A stretch of DNA of 64,000 nucleotides from Helianthus annuus (Eukaryota; Streptophyta; Magnoliopsida; Asterales; Asteraceae): assembly GCF_002127325.2 (NCBI RefSeq), contig NC_035449.2, forward strand, positions 143,708,414-143,772,413, given 5' to 3'. Position numbers and translations under genes: made by a program. A model generated the notes under the pieces. It was given only the letters and a program-made list of their open reading frames with translations. It made no database searches and had not been told where the DNA came from. Below are positions 1-11,872 of this stretch, piece after piece. Numbering within the stretch: the first letter of the stretch is position 1; each line of letters begins with the position of its first letter.

Positions 1-982
1 ATAACCAAAATGTGCATGCAATGGAACAGAAGAGGATGATGAGGATTATCCTCCAATCTCTGAATACTGTTTTTCTGTTGATAACAATGAACTGATTCTT
101 GCAATGCAGAATTTAGGTGAGAAAGCTAGGTGGCCAAGAAAAAGTGATAAACCAGCTGCTACGAAAGACAAATCAAAATGGTGTGCTTATCACGAGGATT
201 TTGGGCATCTCACTGAAGAGTGTATTGCATTAAGAAAAGAAATTGGTTACTTGTTAAGCAAGGGGCATTTAAAGGAAATTTTGGGACGAAAGATGTCGAG
301 AACCCAGGATCCTGAAAGGATCCCAGAAAAAGCTCCAGCTCCTCCAGCAGATGCACAAGTTATAAACTTCATATCTGGAGGATCAGACATTTGTGGTACT
401 TCCTTTTCAGCAGCCAAAAGACATGCCAAAGAAACCAAGATGGATAATGGAGACAGACCCATTCGAACATCCAGTGTTACCGAGGATAAAGTCATAAATT
501 TTGATGAGGATGATCGTGTTGAAATTCAGGATCCTCATCGTGACGGTCTTGTTATTACTCTTTTTATTTCTAACCATTTTGTTCGCAGGATCCTTGTAGA
601 TGGAGGAAGCTCTGTGAACATCATCCAGCTTGATGTCCTTAAGAAGATGAATATTCCCGAATCCGATATTATACCAAGAGCCTCAGTGCTTGTGGGGTTC
701 AGTGGGGAGACCAAGAATACTCTGGGGGACATCAAACTCCCAATCTATATTGAAGGATTACATTCTTATCAAAAAATTTGTGTTATAGATTGCTTATCTT
801 GTTGTAACGTTATCCTTGGCAGGCCATGGATACATGACATGAAGGCAGTCCCATCTACCTATCATCAGTGTGTAAAGCTTCCAAGTCCATGGGGAGTGGT
901 GAAAATTGAGAGTGATCAGCAAGAGGCTAAGAATTGTTATACATCATCAATGAAGCCAGCCTCAAGACCAAGGGAGCAATAG
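1..982 (+). pseudogene. Copy A gag C-terminus and aspartic protease, partial
   Basis: Structural/processing polyprotein fragment of a Tat-lineage retrotransposon. From about base 29 the frame shows a CHHC knuckle-like motif (C-x2-H-x4-H-x4-C, in WCAYHEDFGHLTEEC), a linker, then the retropepsin signature ILVDGGSSVN with its catalytic Asp, and the second protease motif CNVILGRPW. Compared with copies B and D, one base is missing in an A/G run near position 28, so the first few codons are in another frame. The frame closes at TAG 980-982, the conserved stop annotated separately. The first in-frame ATG at 104 is not the true start, because gag begins outside the window. Confidence 0.9.
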
Positions 983-988
983 CAATTA
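977..988 (+). promoter_or_regulatory. Putative leaky stop CAA-TAG-CAA-TTA, copy A
   Basis: In-frame TAG between protease and RT. The bases on both sides match the tobamovirus type readthrough context TAG-CAR-YYA, and CAA-TAG-CAA-TTA is the tobacco mosaic virus replicase context. The reading frame continues past it into conserved coding sequence (VLEAREQD...) without a shift. Readthrough is inferred from conservation in four copies and is untested here. Confidence 0.75.
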
Positions 989-2128
989 AAGTATCCTTCA
1001 AGAGATGTCTTAGAGGCAAGAGAACAGGATTTGAAAGAAATCCTCATGGATCCTGATGATCCTGAATCCAAGATCTTCATAGGATCAGGGATCCTTAGCG
1101 ACATTGAACAGGAGCTAATATCCTTCCTCCAAAGAAGAAAAAGTACCTTTGCCTGGAAACATGAGGATATGACAGGTATATCTAAAGATATAATTACTCA
1201 TAAACTTGGCATTGACAGGTCATTCAAGCCAATTCATCAAAAGAGGAGGAAGTTTGCACCTGAAAGGAATGCTATTATCCAGGAAGAGGTAGATAAACTA
1301 CTTCGGGCAGGTATGATAAGAGAGGTTAAGTATCCAAGATGGTTAGCCAATGTGGTTGTTGTTCAAAAGAAAAATGGAAAGTGGAGGGTATGTGTCGATT
1401 TTACTGATTTAAACAAGGCATGTCCCAAGGATCCTTTCCCATTACCCCACATTGACTCCATGGTGAATGCTACCGCGGGTCATGAGTTGTTGACTTTTAT
1501 GGATGCTTCATCTGGATTTTAACAAATTCAAATTGAACCATCTGATCAAGAGGATACAGCCTTTATGACCCCAACTGGTATATATTGTTATATTGCTATG
1601 CCATTTGGACTAAGAAATGCAGGTGCTACTTATCAAAGGCTGGTCAACATGATGTTCAAGGATCAAATTGGATACACTATGGAAGTCTATATAGATGACA
1701 TGGTGGTTAAGTCTAAAAAAGCCGAGGATCACTTTAAAGACCTGGAGGAAGCATTTAATATCCTTGATAAATTCAATATGAAACTAAATCCTTCCAAGTG
1801 TCATTTTGGTGTTGAAGCAGGTAAATTCCTAGGCTATATGGTGACAAAGAGGGGCATTGAAGCAAGTCCAGAGCAAATCAAGGCTATTGTGAATATCAAA
1901 TCTCCTGCCAATGCTAAGGATGTGCAAAGATTGACAGGCAGGATCGCAGCCTTGAACAGGTTCATATCCAAATCCTCAGAAAAGTGCAAGGAATTCTATG
2001 ACATCCTGAGGAAGAACAAGAAATTTGAATGGACTGAGAAGCACGAAAGTGCCCTCAAAGCTCTTAAGGATTACCTATCCTCAGCCCCCGCCTTGATGAA
2101 ACCAGAAAAGGGGATATATTATCCTTAT
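983..2128 (+). pseudogene. Copy A pol, reverse transcriptase part
   Basis: RT of a Tat-lineage element. After the leaky TAG come the pol N-terminus, the RT blocks WRVCVDFTDLNKACPKDPFP and FMDASSGF, and the catalytic YIDDMVV box near 1690-1710. The connection region (KCKEFYDILRKNKKFEWTEKHE) follows. Damage: CAA has become TAA at 1520-1522 inside RT, and one base is missing near 2108-2112, just before copy B cuts the gene at 2128. The gene resumes at 23976 in a frame consistent with that single-base loss. It cannot encode a working polyprotein. Confidence 0.92.
2124..2128. repeat. Target-site duplication of copy B (CTTAT), left
   Basis: CTTAT here is repeated at 23976-23980. Joining 2128 to 23981 rebuilds the RNase H codons seen uninterrupted in copy D (around 57805). 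This proves the insertion and its boundaries. Confidence 0.95.
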
Positions 2129-2843
2129 TGTTTTGGTCAAAAATCACACAAGGATAATGCAACCAAATCTTCTGTAGTGAGGAATGATGCTTGAACTGAT
2201 AAACAACAATGAGAATCACTCAGAAATGAATTGCACAAGTGACACAAAGATTTATAGGAGAAAAAAGCCCTTGATCAATGAATGATCTCCGGCATAAAAA
2301 ACCTTGGGTGATGGAAACTACCGATCACCAACTCAAATTAAACAATTAATGTGTTACAACTTCGGATGATAGCGAGCTAAGTACGAGGATCACTATAGTG
2401 TATCGTGTAAAAATGTATGAAAAATGCTAAGTGTTTTGCCGAGAGCTGGTGAGAGCAGTTGTACGAGTGTGTGTAGCCAAAAAATAGCCAAGTGTTCTCT
2501 AATTAGCTCGCTACCCCTTTAAAAATAGAAGTTACTACACTAACTAACATTCCGCAAATCATGCAAGTCTTCCACGACTCCATAACGTCCACTACCAGCC
2601 AAGCACGTGAGGAATAAAGGTGGAATATTCTCCAGGAACGTTGCCAAGACCAAGTCCAAGCTGGTACTCCTGCAAAATAATACCATATTCAAGCTAGACA
2701 ATCATTAGCATAAGGATCCTTAGGATGATCCATGATCCTGATCCTGAAGCACTTCTGAGGATCACTAATTGTCACAGAAGTAAGGATCACCAAACAGGAT
2801 AATAATTGAGGATCACAGGTCATTAAGAAATCCTCCCCTAACA
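2129..2843 (-). repeat. 3' LTR of copy B
   Basis: Starts TGTTTTGGTC and ends CCCTAACA in plus orientation, i.e. TGTTAGGG...CCAAAACA on the element strand. It is nearly identical to 23260-23975 and to the LTR at 25962-26678. It is rich in GATCC/GGATC, especially in the element-5' half. Confidence 0.95.
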
Positions 2844-2859
2844 ATTGCCCCTAAAATAT
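2844..2859 (-). other. Polypurine tract of copy B
   Basis: On the minus strand this reads ATATTTTAGGGGCAAT directly before the 3' LTR. Copies C and D have GGGGG at the same place. It is the plus-strand primer site for reverse transcription. Confidence 0.8.
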
Positions 2860-2925
2860 AAGGAGTAATTATGTAAAATAAACGAGTTGTATTTTGTTGA
2901 TCTTATCCGCAACAAGCTAACGGAT

Positions 2926-3060
2926 AACTAGCCGTTGAAGACGGACTAGCCGTTACCAATCTGACGTCACAGAAGTGACCCTCCTGCAAATCATCATTAT
3001 AACTAGGAGTTAGAGATAGGATCAATTTGCATTTAAATCCAAGAGAAACTCCCTTTAAAT
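2926..3060 (+). promoter_or_regulatory. Putative promoter of the antisense gene, copy B
   Basis: Upstream of the ATG at 3143 are two ACTAGCCGTT repeats (2927-2936, 2945-2954) whose core AACGG (reverse) resembles the MYB3R-bound MSA element. A palindromic TGACGTCA (2962-2969, bZIP type) follows, then TATA-like TTTAAAT boxes near 3032 and 3056 and a pyrimidine-rich leader to 3135. The same order is present in copies C and D. Promoter activity is inferred. Confidence 0.55.
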
Positions 3061-3142
3061 TCTCATCCGAAGATCAATCAGGTATCTCTTTTCCTCTTTT
3101 TCCTTCTCTTACTCTGTTTTTCTTTCTTTACCATCGTCAAGA

Positions 3143-4753
3143 ATGATGCTCCGAAACTCTCCGCCAAGGATCACCAGAAGAACAGCCCTTTGAAGAGTCA
3201 AGGGATCATCAAAGATTCAGCGACTGAGAGGTGTTGCTTTACTGATCCACAAGTAGATAGGATCCGGCACTGCTTTCCGGCGAACACCTTCTTTAAACCT
3301 TTCGATCCTACTGTTCTGAGTGACTATATCTCTGAGATTTGGGTAGCTTTCCCGGTCACTCCTTTCATGATAGGATATTCGTATCCTTTCCCTGAATTCA
3401 CCCAGTCTTTCTTCTCCCTCACCGGCATCTCCTATATCCAAGCTATGCTGATGATCTGGAGGGTCTTATATACCCTTGAAAGGATCATCGAGCAGGAAGG
3501 GATTGATCTAGGAATGTCGGAGTTGGCTGAGATGTATGATCTCACGACGCTTGGATCCCACCGATATCTGTTTAAACAAAAACCCGGTGAAGAACACCCC
3601 ATTTTTAAAGCCACCAAGAATGATACAAACTGGACACGACGCTTTTTCTTTGTCAGAAGAGATTCTATCCCAAACAGAAAGGATCTACCAAGGAAGTGGA
3701 CCACCCATTGTAGGAAAGAGGATCCTGAGAAGGATCACCAGATAACCTTGTTGTTGTATAAGGATCACTAACACCCTTTTGTTTTTTGGTTGTACAGCTA
3801 TCTCTGTTTCACACCTCATACCATCACCTGTCACTGAGGCAAGGCTTGCTGCTTTTAGAAGACTCGGTCCTGAAACAAGATCATTCAAAACAAACACCCA
3901 GGATTCACAAGAGGTATCCTCAGGCTCAGTCACCATGTCATGTAAGTATCCTGTTTTTTGTATTGTTAAGAACTTAAATAAATAGTTAAATAGAAATAGG
4001 ATAAGGATACTTATCTTGCTTTGAATGTGTAGGTGCCGGAAAATCTTCCAAACCTGCCTCCAAGTTCAGCATCGCCGACCTTGATACTGTGCGGTCCACC
4101 AAAAAGAAGGCCACTGCAAGCCCTAGTGTCTCGATCCCCAAAGCACCCACCAAAGGAAGGGGTGGCAAAAAGAGGAAAAACTCTGAGGCTGAGGATCTAC
4201 AAGGCCTGCCACTGATCCGCCACCAGTTCCTTGAATACTTCAATGACGTGAGGATCACTGATTCTGCCTAGGTATCCTGCTTTTTTGAGGATCACCTGAT
4301 CTTGAACTGCTTTGCCTTTTTTGCAGAAATTTGCTGAGATTGAAGACTACGTGGGGAGTGTTGAGGAGCTGGACAAGAAGATTGCTGACCTCCAATAAGT
4401 CGCAGTGCTCAAGGATCCCGATAGCTGATCTCGAAAAAGCCCTTCAAGACGCCAAGAACCAGACAGCTAGAATCTTTATTGACATTGACTACGAGAAGTA
4501 TGAGCTCGTGGAAGGTGCAAAGGTCTCCACTGCCATCACAATGTACAAGACAAAACTGAAGATGGCCCAGGAAGCTCAAGATCCTGACTTCGACAGAAGC
4601 AGCTGGGATGTTGAGGGCTGGAAGGCGAGGCTAGCTGATCTGGAGGATGATGAAGAGGCTGAGGAGGTTTTGGCGATAGAGGCTGGAGGCAGTGGAAAGT
4701 ATCAGGTGAAGGATACTGGAGCCGGAGGGGATGAAGAAGCAGCGAAGGTGTAG
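3143..4753 (+). pseudogene. Antisense accessory gene of copy B (Transposase_28-like, four exons), broken
   Basis: Lies opposite to gag-pol. Model: exon 1 3143-3709, exon 2 3798-3941, exon 3 4033-4247, exon 4 4327-4753. Exon 1 carries the 'putative gypsy type transposon' domain (CCFTDPQVDRIRHCFPAN, then GYSYPFPEFTQSFFSLTGIS, WRVLYTLERIIEQEGIDLGM). Exon 3 is Lys/Ser-rich (GRGGKKRKNS), nuclear-localisation-like. Exon 4 is a predicted long helix ending in an acidic tail. The TAA after KDH (near 3769) lies in intron 1 at a CTAAC branch-point-like site. Lesions: one base lost near 3160, the G before the intron 1 donor changed to T, CAA to TAA at 4396-4398, and an indel near 4420. Function unknown. 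Confidence 0.8.
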
Positions 4754-6126
4754 GCTGCATGATTGGGCGATGATGGACACTTCTAGACATAGCCGGAGCC
4801 CAATTTTTTAGATTTGATGGTAGTTTTCTTTTTTGTGGTTATGCTGTTTTAAAACAATGATGGTCTGTATTTGAACAATAGTTTCTAGGGTTAAGGATCT
4901 AGGATCCTTTGGATAATAGGTAGGATTACAAATGGTGGAGGGATCCTCTATTTGGGGGATGAAGCCATTGTGATCCTGCCGCCTTCTATTTCCTGCACTT
5001 GCTATAACCGCATAAACAACGGACACCCGTTGCCAACCCATGTGGACAGGCCACGTTTTGCTGGTAGAAACGTGGGTTGGCAATTTTGACAACCTTAAAC
5101 GGTTTAAACTTTTGTGAATAAAATAACTTTAATCTTTTTTTTGCTTATCTTGTGTTGATATCCTTGTTAATATTTTACTTTCCAACTGTTAGAATGTTTG
5201 TTTTGTTTATACTTATGAAGCCTTGAAAAATTAAAAATCATTCAAAAAGTTGAGGATATGATCAAAGATCACATATCCCATAGCCGATAAACTTCAAAAA
5301 GTGGTAAAGTTTAAGAAACATAAGTTCAGTTGTCAAGGTATAAGGGTTATTCAAATAAACAATGAATAAAATCAAAATAGTTAAGGATCATACCTGAGGA
5401 TCCAAGTTAGGATCCTAACCCTTAATACTATAACCAGGATAACCATAAGACAAACCTTATGAAAAGGTGATTAAGGATCCTTAAATGTTTGGCTTCAAAG
5501 ACCTGAAATAGGATACAACTTGGGACTAAGCCATTATAAGATAAAAGTTAACAACTGGGGACAAGCCCAAAGGATAACTGGGGACAAGCCCATGGATAAC
5601 TGGGGACAAGCCCAAGGATCGTCTGTAAAATGGAGTATGGCCCTCACTGGCGACTATCCAAACTTAGTGACATGAAAATGCCAAAACCTTAGCTAACGTG
5701 AGAACGTTAGAAGCCTTATGAACGGATGTATGGTACGTCTACCATTATACGTAGGATCCTAGGTATAGCCAGTACAATGGAATTATCAGCCCCTAAAGCG
5801 AGTACTGGTCCCACTGCCATGAACTATACCAGGATCATCGTGCGCTACTGGCGAAGCTGGGATCAAGCCCAAATAACTAGGGTCAAGCCCAAGTAACTGG
5901 TTGCTTTTGTGGATAATCAACCCTTTGCTAAGGATACCTGAACCTTCAAAACTCAGAATCAAGTGAAAGGTGGATAAAGGATGCAGGATCCTTATCCTTA
6001 TGTGAGAAAGTAAAAAAATGAAATAGTTTGAGATTAGAATGTTACCAAAATAAGGATCATCTATGCTCTAGGATCCTTCAAGGATACTTATGATGTGAGG
6101 ATCACGGATTCTGCTCACGTGAAGTA
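4754..6126. other. Spacer between antisense gene and pol in copy B, with minisatellite
   Basis: Noncoding spacer where the two convergent genes of the element end. It holds three 22-23 bp units built on AACTGGGGACAAGCCCA (5553-5619), matched by expanded arrays in copies C and D. It also has many AGGATCC/AGGATCA sites and a stretch near 5640-5860 conserved in all three copies, with TACGTAGGATCC close to 5750. No reading frame here resembles a gene. Confidence 0.75.
5553..5619. repeat. 22-23 bp minisatellite, copy B (three units)
   Basis: Unit AACTGGGGACAAGCCCA plus a short AAGGAT tail, three head-to-tail copies. Copy C has about five units (29365-29474) and copy D about eight (60479-60662, opposite orientation). 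Confidence 0.9.
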
Positions 6127-9100
6127 TTTCTACAAATGGACAGCATTCCAGGCTCTAGGTAGCAAATCACCTTCCATTGTTAGTAATCGATATGCCCCCT
6201 TTCCTGCCTCAGCTTCAATCAAGTAAGGACCTTCCCATTTTGGTGCCAACTTTCCATCAGCAGGATTGGTGGTATTTTGGAATGCTTTCCTCAACACCAT
6301 ATCACCAATTTGGAACTTCCTGGTCCTGACATTTTTATTGTAAGCACCAGTCATCCTTTGCTGATAACTGGCCATCCTTATTCTTGCCAAGTCCCTGATT
6401 TCTTCTATAGTATCCAGGTCTTGAACCAAGTTCTCATCATTTTCTTCAGGATCACAAATACTTGTTCTAGCAGTTGGAACCACCATTTCTATAGGGATCA
6501 CTGATTCTGCCCCAAATACCAAAGAGAATGGAGTTTGGCCTGTAGCATTCTTAGGAGTTGTCCTATCAGCCCAAAGCACATAAGGTAGTTCTTCTGCCCA
6601 TTTCCCTTTTTTGGATCCAAGCTTCTTCTTCAAATTGTTGATGATGATCTTATTGGATGATTCTGCCTGACCATTAGCTTGTGGGTGGACTAGTGTTGAT
6701 GTTATCATCTTAATCCCCCAGCTGTCACAAAAGTTAGTAGTTCTGCCCCCAATAAATTGGGAACCATTAACACATATAATTTTAGAAGGAATACCAAATC
6801 TAGTAATAATATTTCTTTTAATGAAGGATATAACTTCCTTTTCTCTGACTTGGGCAAAAGCTTCAGCCTCTATCCACTTGGAGAAGTAATCAGTCATAGC
6901 AAGCATGAACACTTTTCCACCAGGTGCCTTAGGGAGCTTACCAACTGTATCCATACCCCATCTCATAAATGGCCAAGAAGAGGATATAGGATGCAAAAAT
7001 TCAGCTGGTTGATGAAGGATATTGCTGTGTCTTTGACAAGGATCACACTTCTTAGCATACTCCACAGCATCTCTCTTCATAGTTGGCCAATAGTATCCGG
7101 TCCTCAGGATCCTTGAGAATAATGCCCTGCCCCCAGTGTGGTTTCCACAATCTCCTTCATGGAAATCCTTTAGGACTTCTTGGATTTCAGGATCCTTAAT
7201 GCATCTTAAGTATGGTCCTGTAAGAGATCGTTTATATAACATATTATTTAATATTGTGAATTGAGATACCTTGATTTTGAAAGCCCTAGGGTTTTCTCCT
7301 GTAGGAATCTCTCCATGTTGTAAGTATCTCATGATTGGGAGAATCCATGATCCTGAATGAGATTGAGTATCATCGCTGGGGATGATTGTAGAATCCTCTC
7401 CTATCTCCATAGCCACAAGATCCTCGATGGCAGGGGTCAGGATATGGATAATGGGGATACTTATATCCTCCGGGATCTTCAAAGATGATCCTAGATTGGC
7501 CAATGCATCAGCTTCTGTATTTTCTTCCCTTGGTACATGTGTCAAACTAAAGGAAACAAAAGAGAGTGCCAATTCTTTAACTATCTCCAAATATTTGGTT
7601 AGCTTTTCACGTTTAACAGCATAGGATCCATTAAAGTGATTAGTGATTAATAATGAATCTACATGTACCTCAACATACCTGATCCTCATATGCTTAGCGA
7701 TTTTCAAACCGGCTATCAAGGCTTCATATTCAGCCTCATTGTTAGTAGTTTGGAACTCACAAGCTATAGAGTGGGGTATTATGTCCCCCTGTGGCGATTT
7801 TAGTAGTATTCCGAGCCCTGTTCCTTTGACATTTGAGGATCCATCAGTATAGAGTATCCAAGGATCCTTGGTCTCCTCTAGTTGTTGGACTTCTAATTCA
7901 GCTTCCTCTTGCAAATCACTACTGAAATCTGCCACAAAGTCAGCTAATGCTTGGGATTTAATGGTTATCCTAGGCTCATATCTTATATCATAAGCACTAA
8001 GCTTCTCTGCCCACTTAGCCATCATTCCTGACATTTCAGGTTTCCTGAGAACATTCTTAATTGGAAAATTAGTTTTAACAATAATGGCATGAGTTTCAAA
8101 ATAGTGTCTCAGTTTAGTAGATGCCATGATTAAAGCAAGGATAAGTTTTTCTAAGTGTGAATACCTGGATTCAGCGTCAAGTAAACTCTTACTTACATAA
8201 TAGACAGGATGTTGTGTACCTTCGTGATCCTTAACAAGGACGGCACTTACTGCTTTTGAGGGTACTGCTAGATATAAGGATAACACATCTCCTTTTTCGT
8301 GATCCTTAAGAGCTTTGAGAGCGTTTTCATGCTTCTCAGTCCAATCAAACTTCTTGTTCTTCCTCAAGATATCGTAGAACTCTTTACATTTCTCTGAGGA
8401 TTTGGATATGAATCTGTTTAAAGCTGCAATCCTGCCTGTCAGCCTCTGGACATCCTTAGCATTGGCAGGGGATTTGATGTTTATTATAGCTTTGATTTGC
8501 TCTGAACTGGCTTCAATGCCTCTCTTTGTCACCATATATCCTAAGAATTTACCTGCTTTAACACCAAAGTGACACTTTGAAGGATTAAGTTTCATGTTAT
8601 ATCTGTCAAGGATATTGAATGCTTCCTCCAAGTCTCTTAGGTGATCCTCAGCCTTTTTGGATTTAACCACCATGTCGTCTATATAGACTTCCATATTGTG
8701 TCCAATCTGATCCTTGAACATCATATTCACTAGCCTTTGATAAGTTGCACCTGCATTCCTTAGTCCAAATGGCATAGCAATATAACAGTATATACCAGTT
8801 GGAGTCATAAAGGCTGTATTTTCTTGATCAGATGGTTCCATCTGTATTTGTTGAAATCCAGATGAAGCATCCATAAAAGTTAACAGTTCATGACCCGCGG
8901 TTGCATCCACCATGGAGTCAATGTGGGGTAATGGGAAAAGATCCTTGGGACATGCCTTATTTAAGTCAGTGAAATCGACACATACCCTCCACTTTCCGTT
9001 TTTCTTTTGAACAACAACCACAGTGGCCAACCATCTTGGATACTTGACCTCTCTAATCATACCTGCTCGGAGTAATTTTTCAACCTCCTCCTGGATAATG

Positions 9101-9382
9101 GCATTTCTTTCTGGTGCAAACTTCCTCCTCTTTTGATGGATTGGTTTGAAGGACCTGTCAATGCCAAGTTTGTAAGTGATTATATCTTTAGATATCTGTC
9201 ATGTCTTCGTGTTTCCATGCAAATGTAGTTTTCCTCCTTTTGAGGAAGGATATGAGGTCTTCTTTCATTTCGCCAAGGATCCCTGATCCTATGTAAACTT
9301 TAGATTCAGGATCATCAGGATCCATAAGGATTTCTACTAGATCCTGCTCTCTTGCCTCCAAGACATCCCTTGGAGGATGCTT
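6127..9382 (-). pseudogene. Copy B pol: RT, two RNase H domains, integrase; inactivated
   Basis: Polymerase polyprotein of the element, mostly one frame from 9060 to 6130 (about 976 residues). Order: RT with YIDDMVV near residue 126, connection, first RNase H (HPVYYVSKSLLDAESRYSHL), a second RNase H (ILYTDGSSNVKGTGLGI ... NNEAEYEALIAGL) typical of the Tat lineage, integrase zinc finger (H-x3-H ... C-x2-C, DPCQRH) and catalytic core. Defects: a 2-bp loss near 9190-9197, an 11-codon in-frame gap before the first RNase H, the second catalytic Asp of integrase changed to Val (VNGSQF, codon 6769-6771; DNGSQF in other copies), and TAG close to the C-terminus at about 6133. No chromodomain. Confidence 0.93.
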
Positions 9383-9394
9383 TAATTGCTATTG
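9383..9394 (-). promoter_or_regulatory. Putative leaky stop CAA-TAG-CAA-TTA, copy B
   Basis: On the minus strand the 12 bases are CAATAGCAATTA, identical to copies A, C and D, at the protease/RT boundary. The TAG is at 9391-9389. Confidence 0.75.
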
Positions 9395-9845
9395 TTCCCT
9401 TGACTTTGAAGTTGGTTTCATTGATGAGGTGTAGTAGTTATAGCTTCTTGTTGATCACTATCAATCTTCACTATCCCCCAAGGACTAGGGAGCTTCACAC
9501 ATTGATGATAGGTGGATGGGACTGCCTTCATGTCGTGTATCCAGGGCCTGCCAAGGATAACATTACAACAAGATAAACAGTCAATGACACAAAATTTTTG
9601 GTAGGAATGCAACCCTTCAATATAAATTGGGAGTTTAATGTCCCCTAGAGTATTCTTAGTCTCGCCACTGAATCCCACGAGCACAGAGGATCTTGGTATG
9701 ATATCGGATTCAAGAATATTCATCTTCTTAAGAACATCAAGCTGGATGATATTCACAGAGCTTCCTCCGTCTATAAGGATCCTGCGAACAAAATGGTTAG
9801 AAATAAAAAGAGTGATAACCAAACCATCGTGATGAGGATCCTGAA
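9395..9845 (-). pseudogene. Copy B protease segment, cut off by element E
   Basis: Carries the retropepsin signature ILIDGGSSVN, the GFSGETKNTLGDI segment and CNVILGRPW. The upstream part lies at 20981 and beyond, across element E. One base is missing near 9431-9442, shifting the last ~20 codons before the leaky stop. The open frame that appears to begin inside E's LTR (MGCD...) is an artefact of the insertion. Confidence 0.9.
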
Positions 9846-11830
9846 TGTCACACCCCAACCAATGGCGGAAACATCGGGATGAGACGAAGTGTGAAGATTG
9901 CTCGAGACATCATAACACTATTTGTGACGATAATTAAATAATTCCCATTTCATTTCATAACTTCAAATTGTCAACATTACATAAACTCAAGTAACAACAA
10001 GTTCAAAAGAAATACATAATAACATAAGCAAAATTGATACGACATATTAAACCTAACGTCTATATGTGTATCTAGGCATCAACGCTACTTCTTTTCATAG
10101 CATCGTCATCATCAACCTGTAACATGTTTAAAATACAATTCAATGCAAAAGCAAAGGCGAGTATACAAGTTTGGTACGTACATAACAAAAGATAAGTTTA
10201 AACAATTCCTCATAGCAAGCATGTGATTCAAGATAAACGATAAATATGGCATGTGTCTAACATATCAAACCAAGGAAACGCAACATGCTCATGACATTAC
10301 CTCAAGTTTACGGGCGGGTCGTTAATCCTATAGCGCTACATATGTCACGGTTTGGCTCGTACGAAGTTAATGATAAGTTCAACACATAAGTTTCACCCAA
10401 GTTTAAAGTATCAAGCAATCACGTATACAAGCATGTTATAGGAATGTTCATGTGTTTAAGCAAAATGTTCATGTGTAAGTTTGTTGATAGGTAAACATGT
10501 TACACCCCAAAAGTGGTAAAAGTAAAAAGGGGAAATACGAGTATACTCACGGTGTTTGCAAGCTTTCCTACTTGAATCCCGCGAGTGAGTTGGTGGATGG
10601 ATTAGTTTGGAGCGCCTAGTCCTTCTACACGAGGAAACATAGGTGTGTGAGTTTGGCGTTTAACGGAAGATTATGAAATTGGAGTTTTAACATAACATAA
10701 AGTAGAATAAAGTATGCTACGAAAAGTAATCATCTTTAACCTAGTAACCCTTGTATGACACTATGTACCAATATGGTTAGAATGTTTTCATGGGTAATAT
10801 GCCCATTAGAATCATACTTGGTGTTTTACGTCTTAGATGATATTCTACTACTTTAATATATAAACACAAGTTCAACATTAAAGGTTCGAATGAATGTATA
10901 CATATATTTAGGTTAAGTATTATATGTTATTTAGTCCAACAATTCAAATAGGAGGTAGAGGATTAGAATCCTCATTTAGGCACCTCGAGTTATCATGGAA
11001 GTCATGTATGGGGTAGGAAGAACTAGCTTCCGTTTAGGAACCCCTTGAATGTTCACCACTTCTCTTGATGTTAAAACAACCAAGGAGGGTCACGAACTAG
11101 GATTAGTACAATAATATAAATAATCTAATCTATGAGAAATCATCAAATCAAGGGAGGATTGTATGTAGGACAACCCAAGTTATTCCATAATCACTCATTC
11201 ATCAAGATCTAAGCTTGACATGACTTGTGGGTTAAATACCCTATTAAAACAGAAAGTATTTAAGGTTTAATCCTCTGATTTCAAGTGTCTCAACCTTGTT
11301 TTTAAGCTTAACCAACCATAAGATAGGTTGTAAGCATTAGGACATAGGTTTGAGATGAGTTAGACTCAAGTTTGATAAGCTTAAACAAGTTTCAAAACAC
11401 AACAGAAAGTTTATGGACATTTTTAGGGCAATTCCAGGTCTGATTTCTCCAAGGAGAGATCAAGGAATCAAACCCCATGATTATCCAAGCAAGTAGGAAG
11501 AAGAATCAAGTAATTTGGTTGAGTTTTGAGCAAGTTATGCTCACTTTTGTATGAAGGTATGAATCTGTCCGAATTTCTGGATTTTGCAAGAACTTGAGAG
11601 TGATTTAGGAGAGATTTGAGAGTTGTGAAAGTGGAAAATGGCTTGGAGAAGATGGGTATTTATAGGGGATGAGTTTAGGGTTGGGTTGTGAGCATTGAAT
11701 GTAAGTAGTTGGGTGTTAAGCTAATAAAAAAAACAATTAAAAGCCACCTCCAATCTGCGATCGGAGAGGCTGTTTCCCAGCCACTAATTCTCCTTGTTTT
11801 ATTTTTTTTTTGTGTGACATATTAGGTTTG

Positions 11831-11872
<42 letters not shown>

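Larger units (their letters stand above)
1..2128 (+). mobile_element. Tat-lineage Ty3/gypsy copy A, left part (gag C-terminus to RNase H)
   Basis: This is the host element of the nest. Its 5' LTR and gag start lie left of the window. The order gag zinc-knuckle-like motif, protease, TAG, RT matches copies B, C and D. It is cut at 2128 by copy B, which duplicated CTTAT at 2124-2128 and 23976-23980. A resumes at 23976 and is cut again at 25961 by copy C. The rest of A should lie right of the window. It is the oldest layer, as expected from its nonsense codons and indels. Confidence 0.93.

Noticed and set aside
3190..3771. Exon 1 of the antisense gene as a stand-alone ORF ending in KDH-TAA
   Set aside because: The TAA sits in a CTAAC branch-point-like site before a good acceptor, and a donor (GTAGGA) lies ~60 bp upstream in C and D; splicing explains the data better.
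9352..9576. Antisense open frames over gag and pol (for example 6757-7116, 14287-14598, 57984-58448)
   Set aside because: They are complements of conserved coding sequence in other copies and show no independent motifs, unlike the spliced accessory gene.
11831..11868. (AT)n as a replication origin or matrix attachment site
   Set aside because: It is a simple microsatellite shared by the two LTRs of E.
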